Shown: positions 51,990 to 59,667 of the stretch, one piece after another
How the letters are laid out: each line of letters opens with the position of its first letter
Position numbering within the stretch: the first letter of the stretch is position 1
NCBI GenBank assembly: GCA_947589385.1
Contig: CANPZW010000005.1
Coordinates: 1-64,000, forward strand
Length of the DNA stretch: 64,000 bases
Source of the DNA: an uncultured Clostridia bacterium
GTDB lineage: Bacteria > Bacillota > Clostridia > Christensenellales > Borkfalkiaceae
Direction of reading: 5' to 3'
Program-made: the position numbers and the translations under genes
The notes under the pieces: model-generated
What the model saw: only the letters and a program-made list of their open reading frames with translations
What the model was told of the DNA's origin: nothing
The model's database searches: none

Positions 51990-53207
51990 ATGACGTATGC
52001 AAGGGCAAAATATCTGCTGAAATTGAAAGGACAGGAACAGCTCCTCGATTACTACGACGAACTTTCCGAAAGCGAACGCGCGGAACTTTTAAACGATATC
52101 GAAAACACCAATTTCAATATCCTGAAAAATATCGAAAAAAGACCCGCGAAAAAATTAGGTAAAATTTCCCCGATAGGCGCGGTGACCTTGCAGGAGATTG
52201 CCCGCCGCAGACAACAGTTCGAAACCGTGGGTATAAACCTTCTTAAAGAGGGCAAAGTCGGCGCGGTGCTTCTTGCGGGCGGGCAGGGCTCGCGGCTGGG
52301 CTTCGATAAGCCCAAGGGCATGTTCGACATAGGCGAAACGCATAAGCTTTCCATTTTCGAACAGCAGATGAACAATATCTTCGACGTGACCCGCCTTACG
52401 GGCAGGCATTTCCCGCTGTTTATTATGACCAGCGACGTGACCCACGCCGATACGGTAAAATTTTTCGAAGAGAACAACTATTTCGGCTATCCGAAAGACA
52501 GGGTGCACTTTTTCGAACAGAGCGTAGCTCCCGCGTGCGATTTCGAAGGCAAAATCTTCCTCGATAAAAAATACCGCGTATCCCATGCGCCCAACGGCAA
52601 CGGCGGCTGGTATTCTTCGCTTATAAACAGCGGTCTGAACAAGGTGGTTGAAAGGGAGAATATAGAGTGGCTGAACGTATATGGTGTTGACAACGTGCTT
52701 CAACGCATATGTGACCCCGTGTTCATAGGAGCAACCGTTTTAAAGCGCTGCCGCTGCGGCGCGAAGGTCGTTAAAAAGGTCTGCGCCGAGGAAAAGGTGG
52801 GCGTTCTGTGTACTGAAAACGGCAAGCCCTCCATAGTCGAGTATTACGAAATGCCCGAAAAGTTGAAAAACAAAAAGAAGAAGGGGGAGCTTGTATATTG
52901 TTACGGCGTAACGCTTAATTATCTTTTCAACGTTCACGACCTAAACGCAACCCTTTCGGGGAAGCTGCCCTATCACCTTGCCGAAAAGGCGATAGCACAT
53001 ATCGAAAACGGCGAGCGCGTAGTTCCGGACAAGCCGTGCGGCTTTAAATTCGAAACGCTTGTCGTGGATATGGTAAAGATGATGGGAAGCTGCCTCGCTT
53101 TCGAGGTTGATAGAAGCAGGGAATTTGCTCCCGTAAAAAATCCTACGGGCACGGACAGCGTAGAATCCGCCCGCGCCCTGTTAAAACAAAACGGTGTTAT
53201 ATTATGA
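51990..53207 (+). CDS. UDP-sugar pyrophosphorylase (UDPGP/UAP1-like family)
   Basis: The 405-residue product belongs to the eukaryotic-type UDPGP family rather than the bacterial GalU or GlmU families. The nucleotide-binding motif LLAGGQGSRLGFDKPKG lies near residue 95, with a small N-terminal helical region before it. GNGGWYSSL (substrate loop) and the NVYGVDNVL segment (UTP/Mg site) are present. It makes a UDP-sugar, probably UDP-GlcNAc or UDP-Glc, from UTP and the sugar-1-phosphate. AAGGGA precedes the ATG. Its stop overlaps the start of the serine protease gene by 4 bp (ATGA). Confidence 0.9.
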   Translation: MTYARAKYLLKLKGQEQLLDYYDELSESERAELLNDIENTNFNILKNIEKRPAKKLGKISPIGAVTLQEIARRRQQFETVGINLLKEGKVGAVLLAGGQGSRLGFDKPKGMFDIGETHKLSIFEQQMNNIFDVTRLTGRHFPLFIMTSDVTHADTVKFFEENNYFGYPKDRVHFFEQSVAPACDFEGKIFLDKKYRVSHAPNGNGGWYSSLINSGLNKVVERENIEWLNVYGVDNVLQRICDPVFIGATVLKRCRCGAKVVKKVCAEEKVGVLCTENGKPSIVEYYEMPEKLKNKKKKGELVYCYGVTLNYLFNVHDLNATLSGKLPYHLAEKAIAHIENGERVVPDKPCGFKFETLVVDMVKMMGSCLAFEVDRSREFAPVKNPTGTDSVESARALLKQNGVIL

Positions 53208-54511
53208 AAAAAGCTGTATTTGCGTTTGTTGCGGCGGTTGCGCTTTTGCTTTCCGCGCTGTGTGGTTGCGGAGCTGCAAGCGGCGCCGACGGCCGCAACG
53301 GACAGGATTTGAACATCTATGAAATCTATGAAGAAGCAAATTCCGCCCGCAGGGAACAAGGGCTGGAAGAAATAGGTTTTCTGGATTTTCTGAATGAATA
53401 CCTGCATTACGACTATTCTTATTCCTCGGCGGAAAGCGCGCAGGCTTTAATGAACCGTTCGCTTATGTCCTGCGTGTCCATATTGACGGGCTTCGGAAAG
53501 TCCTACGGCTCGGAATACTATGCAGGCGCGGGCGTAATAGTAGAGCTTGACAAGGAAGCGGGGGACGCGTACGTCCTCACAAACTGCCACGTCGTTTACG
53601 ACGATTCTTATTCCAATATTTACGCCGACGAGATAAGGGTATATCTTTACGGCAGCGACGACATAACGACTTCCGCTGACTATATAACCGCGGAGCTGGT
53701 AGGCGCGACCGTAACTTACGATTTGGCGTTGTTGCGGATTACGGGCAGCGAAATCCTGAAAAACAGCGACGCGAAAGCGGCGGAATTTTCCTCCGACGAG
53801 GAGGTATATGTGGGCGAGCCCGTCTATGCCATAGGAAATCCCGAAGGAATGGGTATGACTTTGACGGAAGGCATAGTAAGCAAGGAAAGCGCCGTGATAC
53901 CCATAAATCTTTCTTCCAGATATCCGAACAATCCGCTGTATAATAAAAACTACCGAGTTCTGATGACGGACGCGGCGGTGAACGGCGGAAATTCGGGCGG
54001 CGGACTTTTCAACAGTAACGGATACCTTGTGGGCTTAATCAACTCAAAGGCGGTAAGTTCGTTAGACGGCGAAGATATCAACGACGTGGAAAACATGGGC
54101 TTTGCCCTGCCCGCTTCATATGTTAAAAGAATTTGGAAGCTTATGCGCGACGGCTATTCCGCCAACAATTCGCATTACGGGCTGAGGCGCTCTGTTTTCC
54201 CCGCGGAATATTCCTATACGTCGTCTTCCTATTTCGACAGCGAAAAAAGCAGGGCGGTAATAACCGATAAAGTGGTCGTTTCGGGAATGGGCGCGCCCAT
54301 AGCCGTTTTGCGGGGCGGCGATTTGATAAAGAATGTGAAAGTGCTCGACGGTGACGGAAACGTGGTTGAAAATATGCCCGTAACGCGTTATTTTAACATA
54401 GACGACGCCCTTCTTTCCGCGCGGGCGGGATATAATATAGTCTATACGGTCGTAAGGAACGGAAACGAGATGGAAATTACGACTTCGCCGCGGTTTGAAT
54501 CATGCGAGTGA
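53204..54511 (+). CDS. Lipoprotein trypsin-like serine protease (HtrA-like)
   Basis: The 435-residue product has a signal peptide and lipobox (LCGC, Cys22). A short GADGRNGQD stretch and an IYEIYEE.../FLDFLNEYL stalk follow. The protease domain has the full triad: His129 (NCHVV), Asp173 (DLALL) and Ser264 (GGNSGGG). The C-terminal region (about 340-430) looks like a weak PDZ-like domain (LRGGDLIKNVKVLDG). It should act on the cell surface on misfolded or exported proteins. Its start overlaps the upstream pyrophosphorylase stop by 4 bp, so the two are translationally coupled. A palindromic hairpin follows. Confidence 0.93.
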   Translation: MKKAVFAFVAAVALLLSALCGCGAASGADGRNGQDLNIYEIYEEANSARREQGLEEIGFLDFLNEYLHYDYSYSSAESAQALMNRSLMSCVSILTGFGKSYGSEYYAGAGVIVELDKEAGDAYVLTNCHVVYDDSYSNIYADEIRVYLYGSDDITTSADYITAELVGATVTYDLALLRITGSEILKNSDAKAAEFSSDEEVYVGEPVYAIGNPEGMGMTLTEGIVSKESAVIPINLSSRYPNNPLYNKNYRVLMTDAAVNGGNSGGGLFNSNGYLVGLINSKAVSSLDGEDINDVENMGFALPASYVKRIWKLMRDGYSANNSHYGLRRSVFPAEYSYTSSSYFDSEKSRAVITDKVVVSGMGAPIAVLRGGDLIKNVKVLDGDGNVVENMPVTRYFNIDDALLSARAGYNIVYTVVRNGNEMEITTSPRFESCE

Positions 54512-54558
54512 GTGCGGACGATTGATAGCGGCAAAGCAAATTTAATTTAAAATTAGCT

Positions 54559-54588
54559 GCGGCGGGCGCGAAATTTCGCGCCCGCCGC
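54559..54588. terminator. Perfect palindrome after the serine protease gene
   Basis: A 30-bp palindrome with arm GCGGCGGGCGCGAAA is nearly identical to those after proS and rplI. It lies between convergent genes and probably serves both. Confidence 0.65.
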
Positions 54589-54645
54589 TTATAACGTTAT
54601 TTATAACGTTTAATAACTATTAAATTCGATAAAGGCGGTTTTAAT

Positions 54646-55560
54646 TTACGCCTCTTTTGCAAGAACGTCCGCGCCGATATTGTAAACGCAATAATTAAGC
54701 CAATTTTGGTAGAACAAAGCCGCCGAAGAGGACCAGCTCATATTAACTTCGTCCATGTCGGGACCGGTAAAGTAGTTTGCCGGCGGTTTGACGTCAGCGT
54801 CCGCTTTTAAGTCCCGCTCGTATTCCTCCTTCAAGGTATAACGGTCGTATTCCATATGCCCAAGAACGAAAACTCTGCGGCTGTCCGAATTTTTTATTAC
54901 CGAAGCCCCCGTCCTTTTGGAATAGGCTAAAATTTTCAAATCCATGACGTTCATTACGTCTTTCGCATAGATTGCGGAGTGGCGGGAGTGCGGCATGGTA
55001 AATTCGTCAGAAATCCCGCGCATAAGCGGCTCGGAAAGTCCGTCCGCTATGCGGCGGTGGCTGTAAACGCCGTAGCATTTGTCTTTAAGCGGGTGCTTTT
55101 TTATTTTGTAAAAGCGGTATAAAGCCGCCTGAGCCGCCCAGCATACGAACAGGGCGCAGCCGACGTTGCTGTTTGTCCAATCGAGAATATCTTCGTATTC
55201 TTTCCAAAAGGGAGCCCTGTTAAACGCGGCGTTATCGGAAAGCGCGCCCGTCACAATCATTCCGTCGAAGAATTGCTTTTCCGCCTCCGCAAAGGACTTA
55301 TACAGCCCGCCGTAAGGGCTTTCGTTGCATTTGCCGCCGCGCGTAAGCTCTATGACCGTTATACGCACGGGCAGGGGAGAGCCCGAAAGAAGGCGCATAA
55401 ACTGAATTTCCGTCCTCTCTTTTTCGGGGGTAAGATTCAAAATCGCTATCTCCAAGGGTTTTGTCCGACGGCGCAGCGCCGTATCTCCGTCTATTACGGA
55501 AACGCGCCCGCCTGTAAAAATACCGTAAGCTGAATATTCCTTATCAACGACTATCGGCAT
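54646..55560 (-). CDS. metA: Homoserine O-acyltransferase (MetA family)
   Basis: The 304-residue product is a MetA. Cys140 (CWAAQA), His235 and Glu237 (GHMEYDRY) form the catalytic set at the same numbering as Escherichia coli within two residues. The acyl-CoA specificity loop reads TGALSD, so the position that is Gly in succinyl and Glu in acetyl enzymes is Asp109. It acylates homoserine in methionine synthesis. GGAG precedes the ATG. It follows smpB after 23 bp, so it may share that transcript. Confidence 0.93.
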   Translation of the reverse strand: MPIVVDKEYSAYGIFTGGRVSVIDGDTALRRRTKPLEIAILNLTPEKERTEIQFMRLLSGSPLPVRITVIELTRGGKCNESPYGGLYKSFAEAEKQFFDGMIVTGALSDNAAFNRAPFWKEYEDILDWTNSNVGCALFVCWAAQAALYRFYKIKKHPLKDKCYGVYSHRRIADGLSEPLMRGISDEFTMPHSRHSAIYAKDVMNVMDLKILAYSKRTGASVIKNSDSRRVFVLGHMEYDRYTLKEEYERDLKADADVKPPANYFTGPDMDEVNMSWSSSAALFYQNWLNYCVYNIGADVLAKEA

Positions 55561-55583
55561 TTTTATCTCCTTAAAATTTGAAT

Positions 55584-56039
55584 TTACTTTATACCGTACT
55601 CCTTAATCTGTCTGTCCATCGCGCGTTTTTGGTCGCGTTCGGCTATCGTCCCTTTTTTATCGTAGTTCTGTTTTCCTCTGCACAGCGCGATTTCAACCTT
55701 TACAAGGCTTCCCGAAAAATACATCGAAATCGGCACCAAAGTATATCCCTTTTCGTTGATTTTTCCCGCAAGCTTTGCAATTTCAGCCTTGTGCATAAGC
55801 AGTTTTCTGTCCCTTTTGGAATCTTTTGCGTTAAAAGCTCCCGCCTTGTCATAGACGGCTATATGTAAATTTTTTATGGTCAGTTCTCCGCCGCGCAGAA
55901 AGCAGAAACTATCCTTTAAATTGCAGTTTCCCGCCCGTAAAGACTTCACTTCCGCACCTTCGAGGACTATGCCCGCTTCGTATTTTTCGAGGATGAAATA
56001 TTCGAACGAGGCGTACTTGTTGTAAGCAATCTGTTTCAT
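55584..56039 (-). CDS. smpB: SsrA-binding protein SmpB
   Basis: The product is 151 residues from ATG 56039; the frame is open 6 codons upstream but that ATG is less likely. FEYFILEKYEAGIVLEGAEVKSLR and KNLHIAVYD match SmpB, and the basic C-terminal tail (AERDQKRAMDRQIKEYGIK) is present. It brings tmRNA to stalled ribosomes. No Shine-Dalgarno sequence precedes the ATG; a promoter ending 6 nt upstream points to a leaderless start. The order secG-rnr-smpB is the usual Firmicute cluster; ssrA itself is not seen here. Confidence 0.95.
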   Translation of the reverse strand: MKQIAYNKYASFEYFILEKYEAGIVLEGAEVKSLRAGNCNLKDSFCFLRGGELTIKNLHIAVYDKAGAFNAKDSKRDRKLLMHKAEIAKLAGKINEKGYTLVPISMYFSGSLVKVEIALCRGKQNYDKKGTIAERDQKRAMDRQIKEYGIK

Positions 56040-56045
56040 AAAGCA

Positions 56046-56073
56046 ATTATACCACAAAATAGTTGTCTGTAAA
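56046..56073 (-). promoter_or_regulatory. Promoter in the rnr-smpB gap (leaderless smpB)
   Basis: On the minus strand TTTACA, 16 bp and TATAAT (with extended TG) end 6 nt before the smpB ATG. Confidence 0.6.
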
Positions 56074-56079
56074 TATTTT

Positions 56080-58038
56080 TTACAATAAAACCCGCATTAT
56101 CACTTTCATTCGCCCTAAGTCGCAGGCGGCAATCAATACTTTCAGTTTGCCGCCTATGCGGAATTTATGCTTTTTCCCTTTTAAAAGCAGTTTTTCACCT
56201 ACAAATTCATAATCGTCCGCGGGCAAATCTTCCAAAGGTATAATTCCCTCTACTGTGTTTTCCAGCTCGCAGTAAACAGCGTCGGGCGCTACGCCCGAAA
56301 TTATCCCTTCGTATTCCTCGCCAACATGCTCGGTCATAAATGCCAGCTTGTATAAATCGTCAACGTCGCGCTCGGCGTCGTCGGCTGTCCGTTCCTTTTC
56401 GGAAGTATCGCTTCCCGCGGCTTCGAGGAGAGGGAATAAAGCTTTCGCGCTTCCATATCCGCCGTGCAGAAATTCTTTTAAACTTCTGTGCACAAACAGG
56501 TCGGGATAACGGCGTATGGGTGAAGTAAAATGGCAGTAACATTCCGAAGCCAGCCCGAAGTGCCCTTTGTTTTCGCCGCAATAGCGCGCTTTCTGCATGC
56601 TTCTCAGCATTACCTTGTTTATTACCGAAAAGAACGGCTTGTCCGCGCTTTCCGCAAGAATTTTTTTGTAGTCTTGCGGCTTAATTTCCTCTGTATTTCC
56701 CGTTGCGTTCACGCCGAGATATTTTAAAAATGTAAAGAATTCAGCCGCTTTTTCGGGCGAGGGACGCTCGTGAATACGGTAGAGGCAGGGGATATTCCGC
56801 TTTGCCGTAAAATCCGCCACGGCTTCGTTCGCGGCTATCATAAATTGCTCTATTATCCGTTCGGAAATAGTCCTTTCGGCTTTGGAAATACAAATTTTTC
56901 CCTTTTCGTCAAGATATATATGCGCTTCTTTTACGTCGAGATTTACGCCGCCCGCTTCGCCGCGCTTTTTTTCGAGGATGAGGCACAGCTCTTTCATAAG
57001 TTTTACCTGTTCGGCAATGTCGGGATATTTATCCGACGCGCCTTCGCATATTGCTGTGATTTCGGGGTAGGAGGTCTTATGGCGGCTGCGAATCACGCTT
57101 TCGTAAATTTCGTAACCCAGCCTTTCGCCCTCCTTTGAAAATATCATTTCGCAGGTAAGGGCGTATCTGTCCTCGCCTTCGTTAATGGAACATATACCGT
57201 TTGAAAGCTCTTTGGGTAGCATTGGCAATACTCGGTCGGGGAAATAGACAGAAGTGCCGCGCAGGTATGCCTCGCGGTCTAATGCCGAGCCGTATTTCAC
57301 GTATCGGCTTACGTCGGCAATGTGAACGCCGAGGACGTAATTTCCGTCCTTTATTTCAAGGCTTACGGCGTCGTCTATATCCCGCGTATCCTCGCCGTCT
57401 ATGGTAAAAATGATTTTATCCCGCAGGTCCCGCTCATTTCCGGGCAGAGGAACGTCCTTTGCGGCTTCGCGGGCGGCTTGTGCGGCTTCCTCGGGAAATT
57501 CCTCCCTCAGCCCGTGCGCACGGATTATGGATAGTTCTTCGGCAAACAGTTCGCCTTCGTCGCCGAGGATTTCCGTAACCTTTCCGAACGGCGGCAAGCC
57601 GTTTTGATATTTTGTTATTACGCAAACCACTTTTTGTCCGCTTGCCGCGCCGTTTTCAAAGCCGCGGGGAATAATTAGAAGGGGACGGCGGACGTCGTCG
57701 GGATACGCCCTCGCCTGCCGCCTGTCGCGTACGAAAGTGCCGACGACGGGGGAAGGGTTGCGCCTTGTGATTTTAAGAACTTCTGCCTCGTCGTCCGTTC
57801 CGCGTACATGCGCAAACAGCACCCTGTCGCCGTCGAAAGCGCCGTTCACCGCCTTTTTCGGCACGAAGAAGTCTTTACCGCCTCCGTCGGGAGTGATAAA
57901 AGCGTAACCTCGCGCCGTTGCGTGCAGAACGCCCCCGGCGGTATGTCCTATAACTTTTGTTTTACGCGCGGGATTTTTGTTTTCCGTTTTTTTATGGGCG
58001 GGCGCGCCTTTTGCGCCCTTTGATTTCCTTTCGTTCAT
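56080..58038 (-). CDS. rnr: Ribonuclease R
   Basis: The product is 652 residues from ATG 58038; an in-frame TTG 58071 is less likely because it abuts a terminator stem. A Lys-rich N-terminus is followed by cold-shock domains (GYAFITPDGGGKDFFV). The RNB catalytic domain has the metal-binding DTRDIDDAV motif (near residue 225) and MLPKELSNGICS. An S1 domain lies at the C-terminus (YEGIISGVAPDAVYCELEN). It lacks the long basic tail of larger homologues. It degrades structured RNA from the 3' end. It lies between secG and smpB. Confidence 0.94.
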   Translation of the reverse strand: MNERKSKGAKGAPAHKKTENKNPARKTKVIGHTAGGVLHATARGYAFITPDGGGKDFFVPKKAVNGAFDGDRVLFAHVRGTDDEAEVLKITRRNPSPVVGTFVRDRRQARAYPDDVRRPLLIIPRGFENGAASGQKVVCVITKYQNGLPPFGKVTEILGDEGELFAEELSIIRAHGLREEFPEEAAQAAREAAKDVPLPGNERDLRDKIIFTIDGEDTRDIDDAVSLEIKDGNYVLGVHIADVSRYVKYGSALDREAYLRGTSVYFPDRVLPMLPKELSNGICSINEGEDRYALTCEMIFSKEGERLGYEIYESVIRSRHKTSYPEITAICEGASDKYPDIAEQVKLMKELCLILEKKRGEAGGVNLDVKEAHIYLDEKGKICISKAERTISERIIEQFMIAANEAVADFTAKRNIPCLYRIHERPSPEKAAEFFTFLKYLGVNATGNTEEIKPQDYKKILAESADKPFFSVINKVMLRSMQKARYCGENKGHFGLASECYCHFTSPIRRYPDLFVHRSLKEFLHGGYGSAKALFPLLEAAGSDTSEKERTADDAERDVDDLYKLAFMTEHVGEEYEGIISGVAPDAVYCELENTVEGIIPLEDLPADDYEFVGEKLLLKGKKHKFRIGGKLKVLIAACDLGRMKVIMRVLL

Positions 58039-58075
58039 AAATTCCGTAAATAATTTTTGCTGTTTCCGCAAAATT

Positions 58076-58100
58076 AAAGGCGGCTTTTAAAGCCGCCTTT
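58076..58100 (-). terminator. Hairpin between secG and rnr
   Basis: A 12-bp stem (AAAGGCGGCTTT) with a single-base centre is followed on the minus strand by AATTTTG. It may partly terminate secG transcription. Confidence 0.65.
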
Positions 58101-58118
58101 GTAAAAATTCAAGTCAAA

Positions 58119-58406
58119 TCAACCGAAAATGAGGGGTGCGATAATTTGAACCACATATACCGCCAAAGCAAGCACGCCCATCACCGCAAGACAAATCCAC
58201 GTCCATTTTTTCAGCTTGGCTTCCATACTGTTGCCTTTATGCTTGCCGAAGAACGTTTCGCTTGAAGAAGTAATACCCTGAATACCTTCCGAATTGCTCT
58301 TCTGTGCGAGAACTATAAAAACAGTCAAAAGCGCGGTAATGAAAATCAATATCAGGCAGACAGAACATACGGAAATGTATAAATAAAATAATGTTGAGTT
58401 ATCCAT
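58119..58406 (-). CDS. secG: Preprotein translocase subunit SecG
   Basis: The 95-residue product starts at ATG 58406, with AAGGTG upstream; an upstream GTG at 58415 is in frame but less likely. Two membrane helices flank a loop containing VLAQKSNSEGIQGI and FFGKHKGNSMEAKLKK, the typical SecG pattern. It is a small partner of SecYE in the translocon. TTGTAA, 17 bp and TATAAT lie at 58439-58467. Confidence 0.93.
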   Translation of the reverse strand: MDNSTLFYLYISVCSVCLILIFITALLTVFIVLAQKSNSEGIQGITSSSETFFGKHKGNSMEAKLKKWTWICLAVMGVLALAVYVVQIIAPLIFG

Positions 58407-58438
58407 AAATTTCACCTTATTACGTTTGTAGCTTTAAA

Positions 58439-58467
58439 ATTATAACACAGGCAAAATCATTTTACAA
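58439..58467 (-). promoter_or_regulatory. Promoter of secG
   Basis: On the minus strand TTGTAA, 17 bp and TATAAT lie about 33 bp before the ATG. Confidence 0.65.
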
Positions 58468-58494
58468 TCAAAAACGGCTTGAATTACAAAAAAT

Positions 58495-59454
58495 TTATTC
58501 CGATTTTTTATTTTTCGGCTTTTTTTCACCGAATTTATTGATTACGAATATCCCCGTGCATACCAAAAGCAGGGCGAGCAGGGTATAAAGACTTAAAAGC
58601 TGTTCACTTTCGCCGAGAATCAAAGCGGAGAAAACCGCGCCGAAAATGGGGTTTGCGCTTTTGAAAACGGCGACTTTGGATACGGGGTTGTACCTTAAAA
58701 GGAAACTTTGCAGTGTGAAAGCGCACGCCGACAGAAAGGCAAGATATAACAGCATGAACGCCGCGCCGACGTCGATATGGGTTATTCTGCCGCCTGCGGC
58801 AAGCCCCGTCACGGTAAGCAAAATTCCGCCCGAAAAGAACTGCCAGCCGCAAATGGCGGTCGTGTCCTCGCTTTTCGAGAAAATTTTTACAAATCCCGCG
58901 GCAAATGCCGCCGACAGCCCCGAAAAAATTATAAATCCCTCGCCTTGCAGTGAAAAATCGAAACTGAATCCGCCGCCGAGGTTTATCAGGACAACTCCGC
59001 CGAAGCCGAGTACGCAGCCCGCAAATTTGATAAGATTGAATTTTTCCGTGCGAAAAACGAAGCAGGCGGCGATAATGGTGAAAAACACTCCCAGCCCGTT
59101 CAAAACGGAAGCTTTTACGCCTGACGTGCTTGCAAGACCTATGTAGTAAAAGGTGTATTGAAGGACGGTCTGGAATATTGCAATTATGCAAACCCGCCAC
59201 CAATTTTTCGCCTTCGGCAGCAGAAATTTTCTTCTCGTCGCGCTTCCGAAAATTATTACAAACGCTCCCGCAAGCGTAAACCTTATCCCCGCAAAAAGTA
59301 TAACGGAGGGCACGAAAGCTGTGTCGATATGAAAAAGCTTATAGCCCGTTTTTACGCATGGAAAGGCGCTTCCCCAAAGCACGCAGCAAAAAAGCGCGCA
59401 GGCGCAGACCGCCCAGGTTTTCGAAAATGTTTTCTCGGGTTCTTTGAATATCAC
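58495..59454 (-). CDS. EamA/DMT-family permease
   Basis: The product is about 319 residues from GTG 59454; longer TTG and GTG starts upstream overlap the -10 box and are unlikely. Ten hydrophobic helices are arranged as two EamA halves; the first has WGSAFPCVKTGY, the second PIFGAVFSALILGE. Members export or import small metabolites; the substrate is unknown. No Shine-Dalgarno sequence is seen. TATAAT ends 6 nt before the GTG, so a leaderless mRNA is predicted. The frame ends with a basic tail (KKPKNKKSE). Confidence 0.9.
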   Translation of the reverse strand: MIFKEPEKTFSKTWAVCACALFCCVLWGSAFPCVKTGYKLFHIDTAFVPSVILFAGIRFTLAGAFVIIFGSATRRKFLLPKAKNWWRVCIIAIFQTVLQYTFYYIGLASTSGVKASVLNGLGVFFTIIAACFVFRTEKFNLIKFAGCVLGFGGVVLINLGGGFSFDFSLQGEGFIIFSGLSAAFAAGFVKIFSKSEDTTAICGWQFFSGGILLTVTGLAAGGRITHIDVGAAFMLLYLAFLSACAFTLQSFLLRYNPVSKVAVFKSANPIFGAVFSALILGESEQLLSLYTLLALLLVCTGIFVINKFGEKKPKNKKSE

Positions 59455-59460
59455 ACTCAC

Positions 59461-59489
59461 ATTATATTTATTTGGGCAAAAATTAGCAA
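59461..59489 (-). promoter_or_regulatory. Promoter of the EamA gene (leaderless)
   Basis: On the minus strand TTGCTA, 17 bp and TATAAT end 6 nt before GTG 59454. Confidence 0.55.
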
Positions 59490-59528
59490 ACAAAACTTAA
59501 AAAAATGCAAAATTCACGAAAAAACAAT

Positions 59529-59557
59529 TTTACATATGCCGCCAAATATAGTACAAT
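59529..59557 (+). promoter_or_regulatory. Promoter of secA
   Basis: TTTACA, 17 bp and TACAAT match consensus. The leader of about 105 nt holds a CGGTTG-TAATT-CAACCG hairpin (59599-59615) and a second GC-rich stem before AAAGGAG. Confidence 0.65.
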
Positions 59558-59667
59558 TATATTTGAAAAACTATATAATTTGTTTATATTTGTTTATACG
59601 GTTGTAATTCAACCGGTTATCGCGCGGGTCGGAATCCGCGGGCGTTTTATGAACAAAAAGGAGTTTT

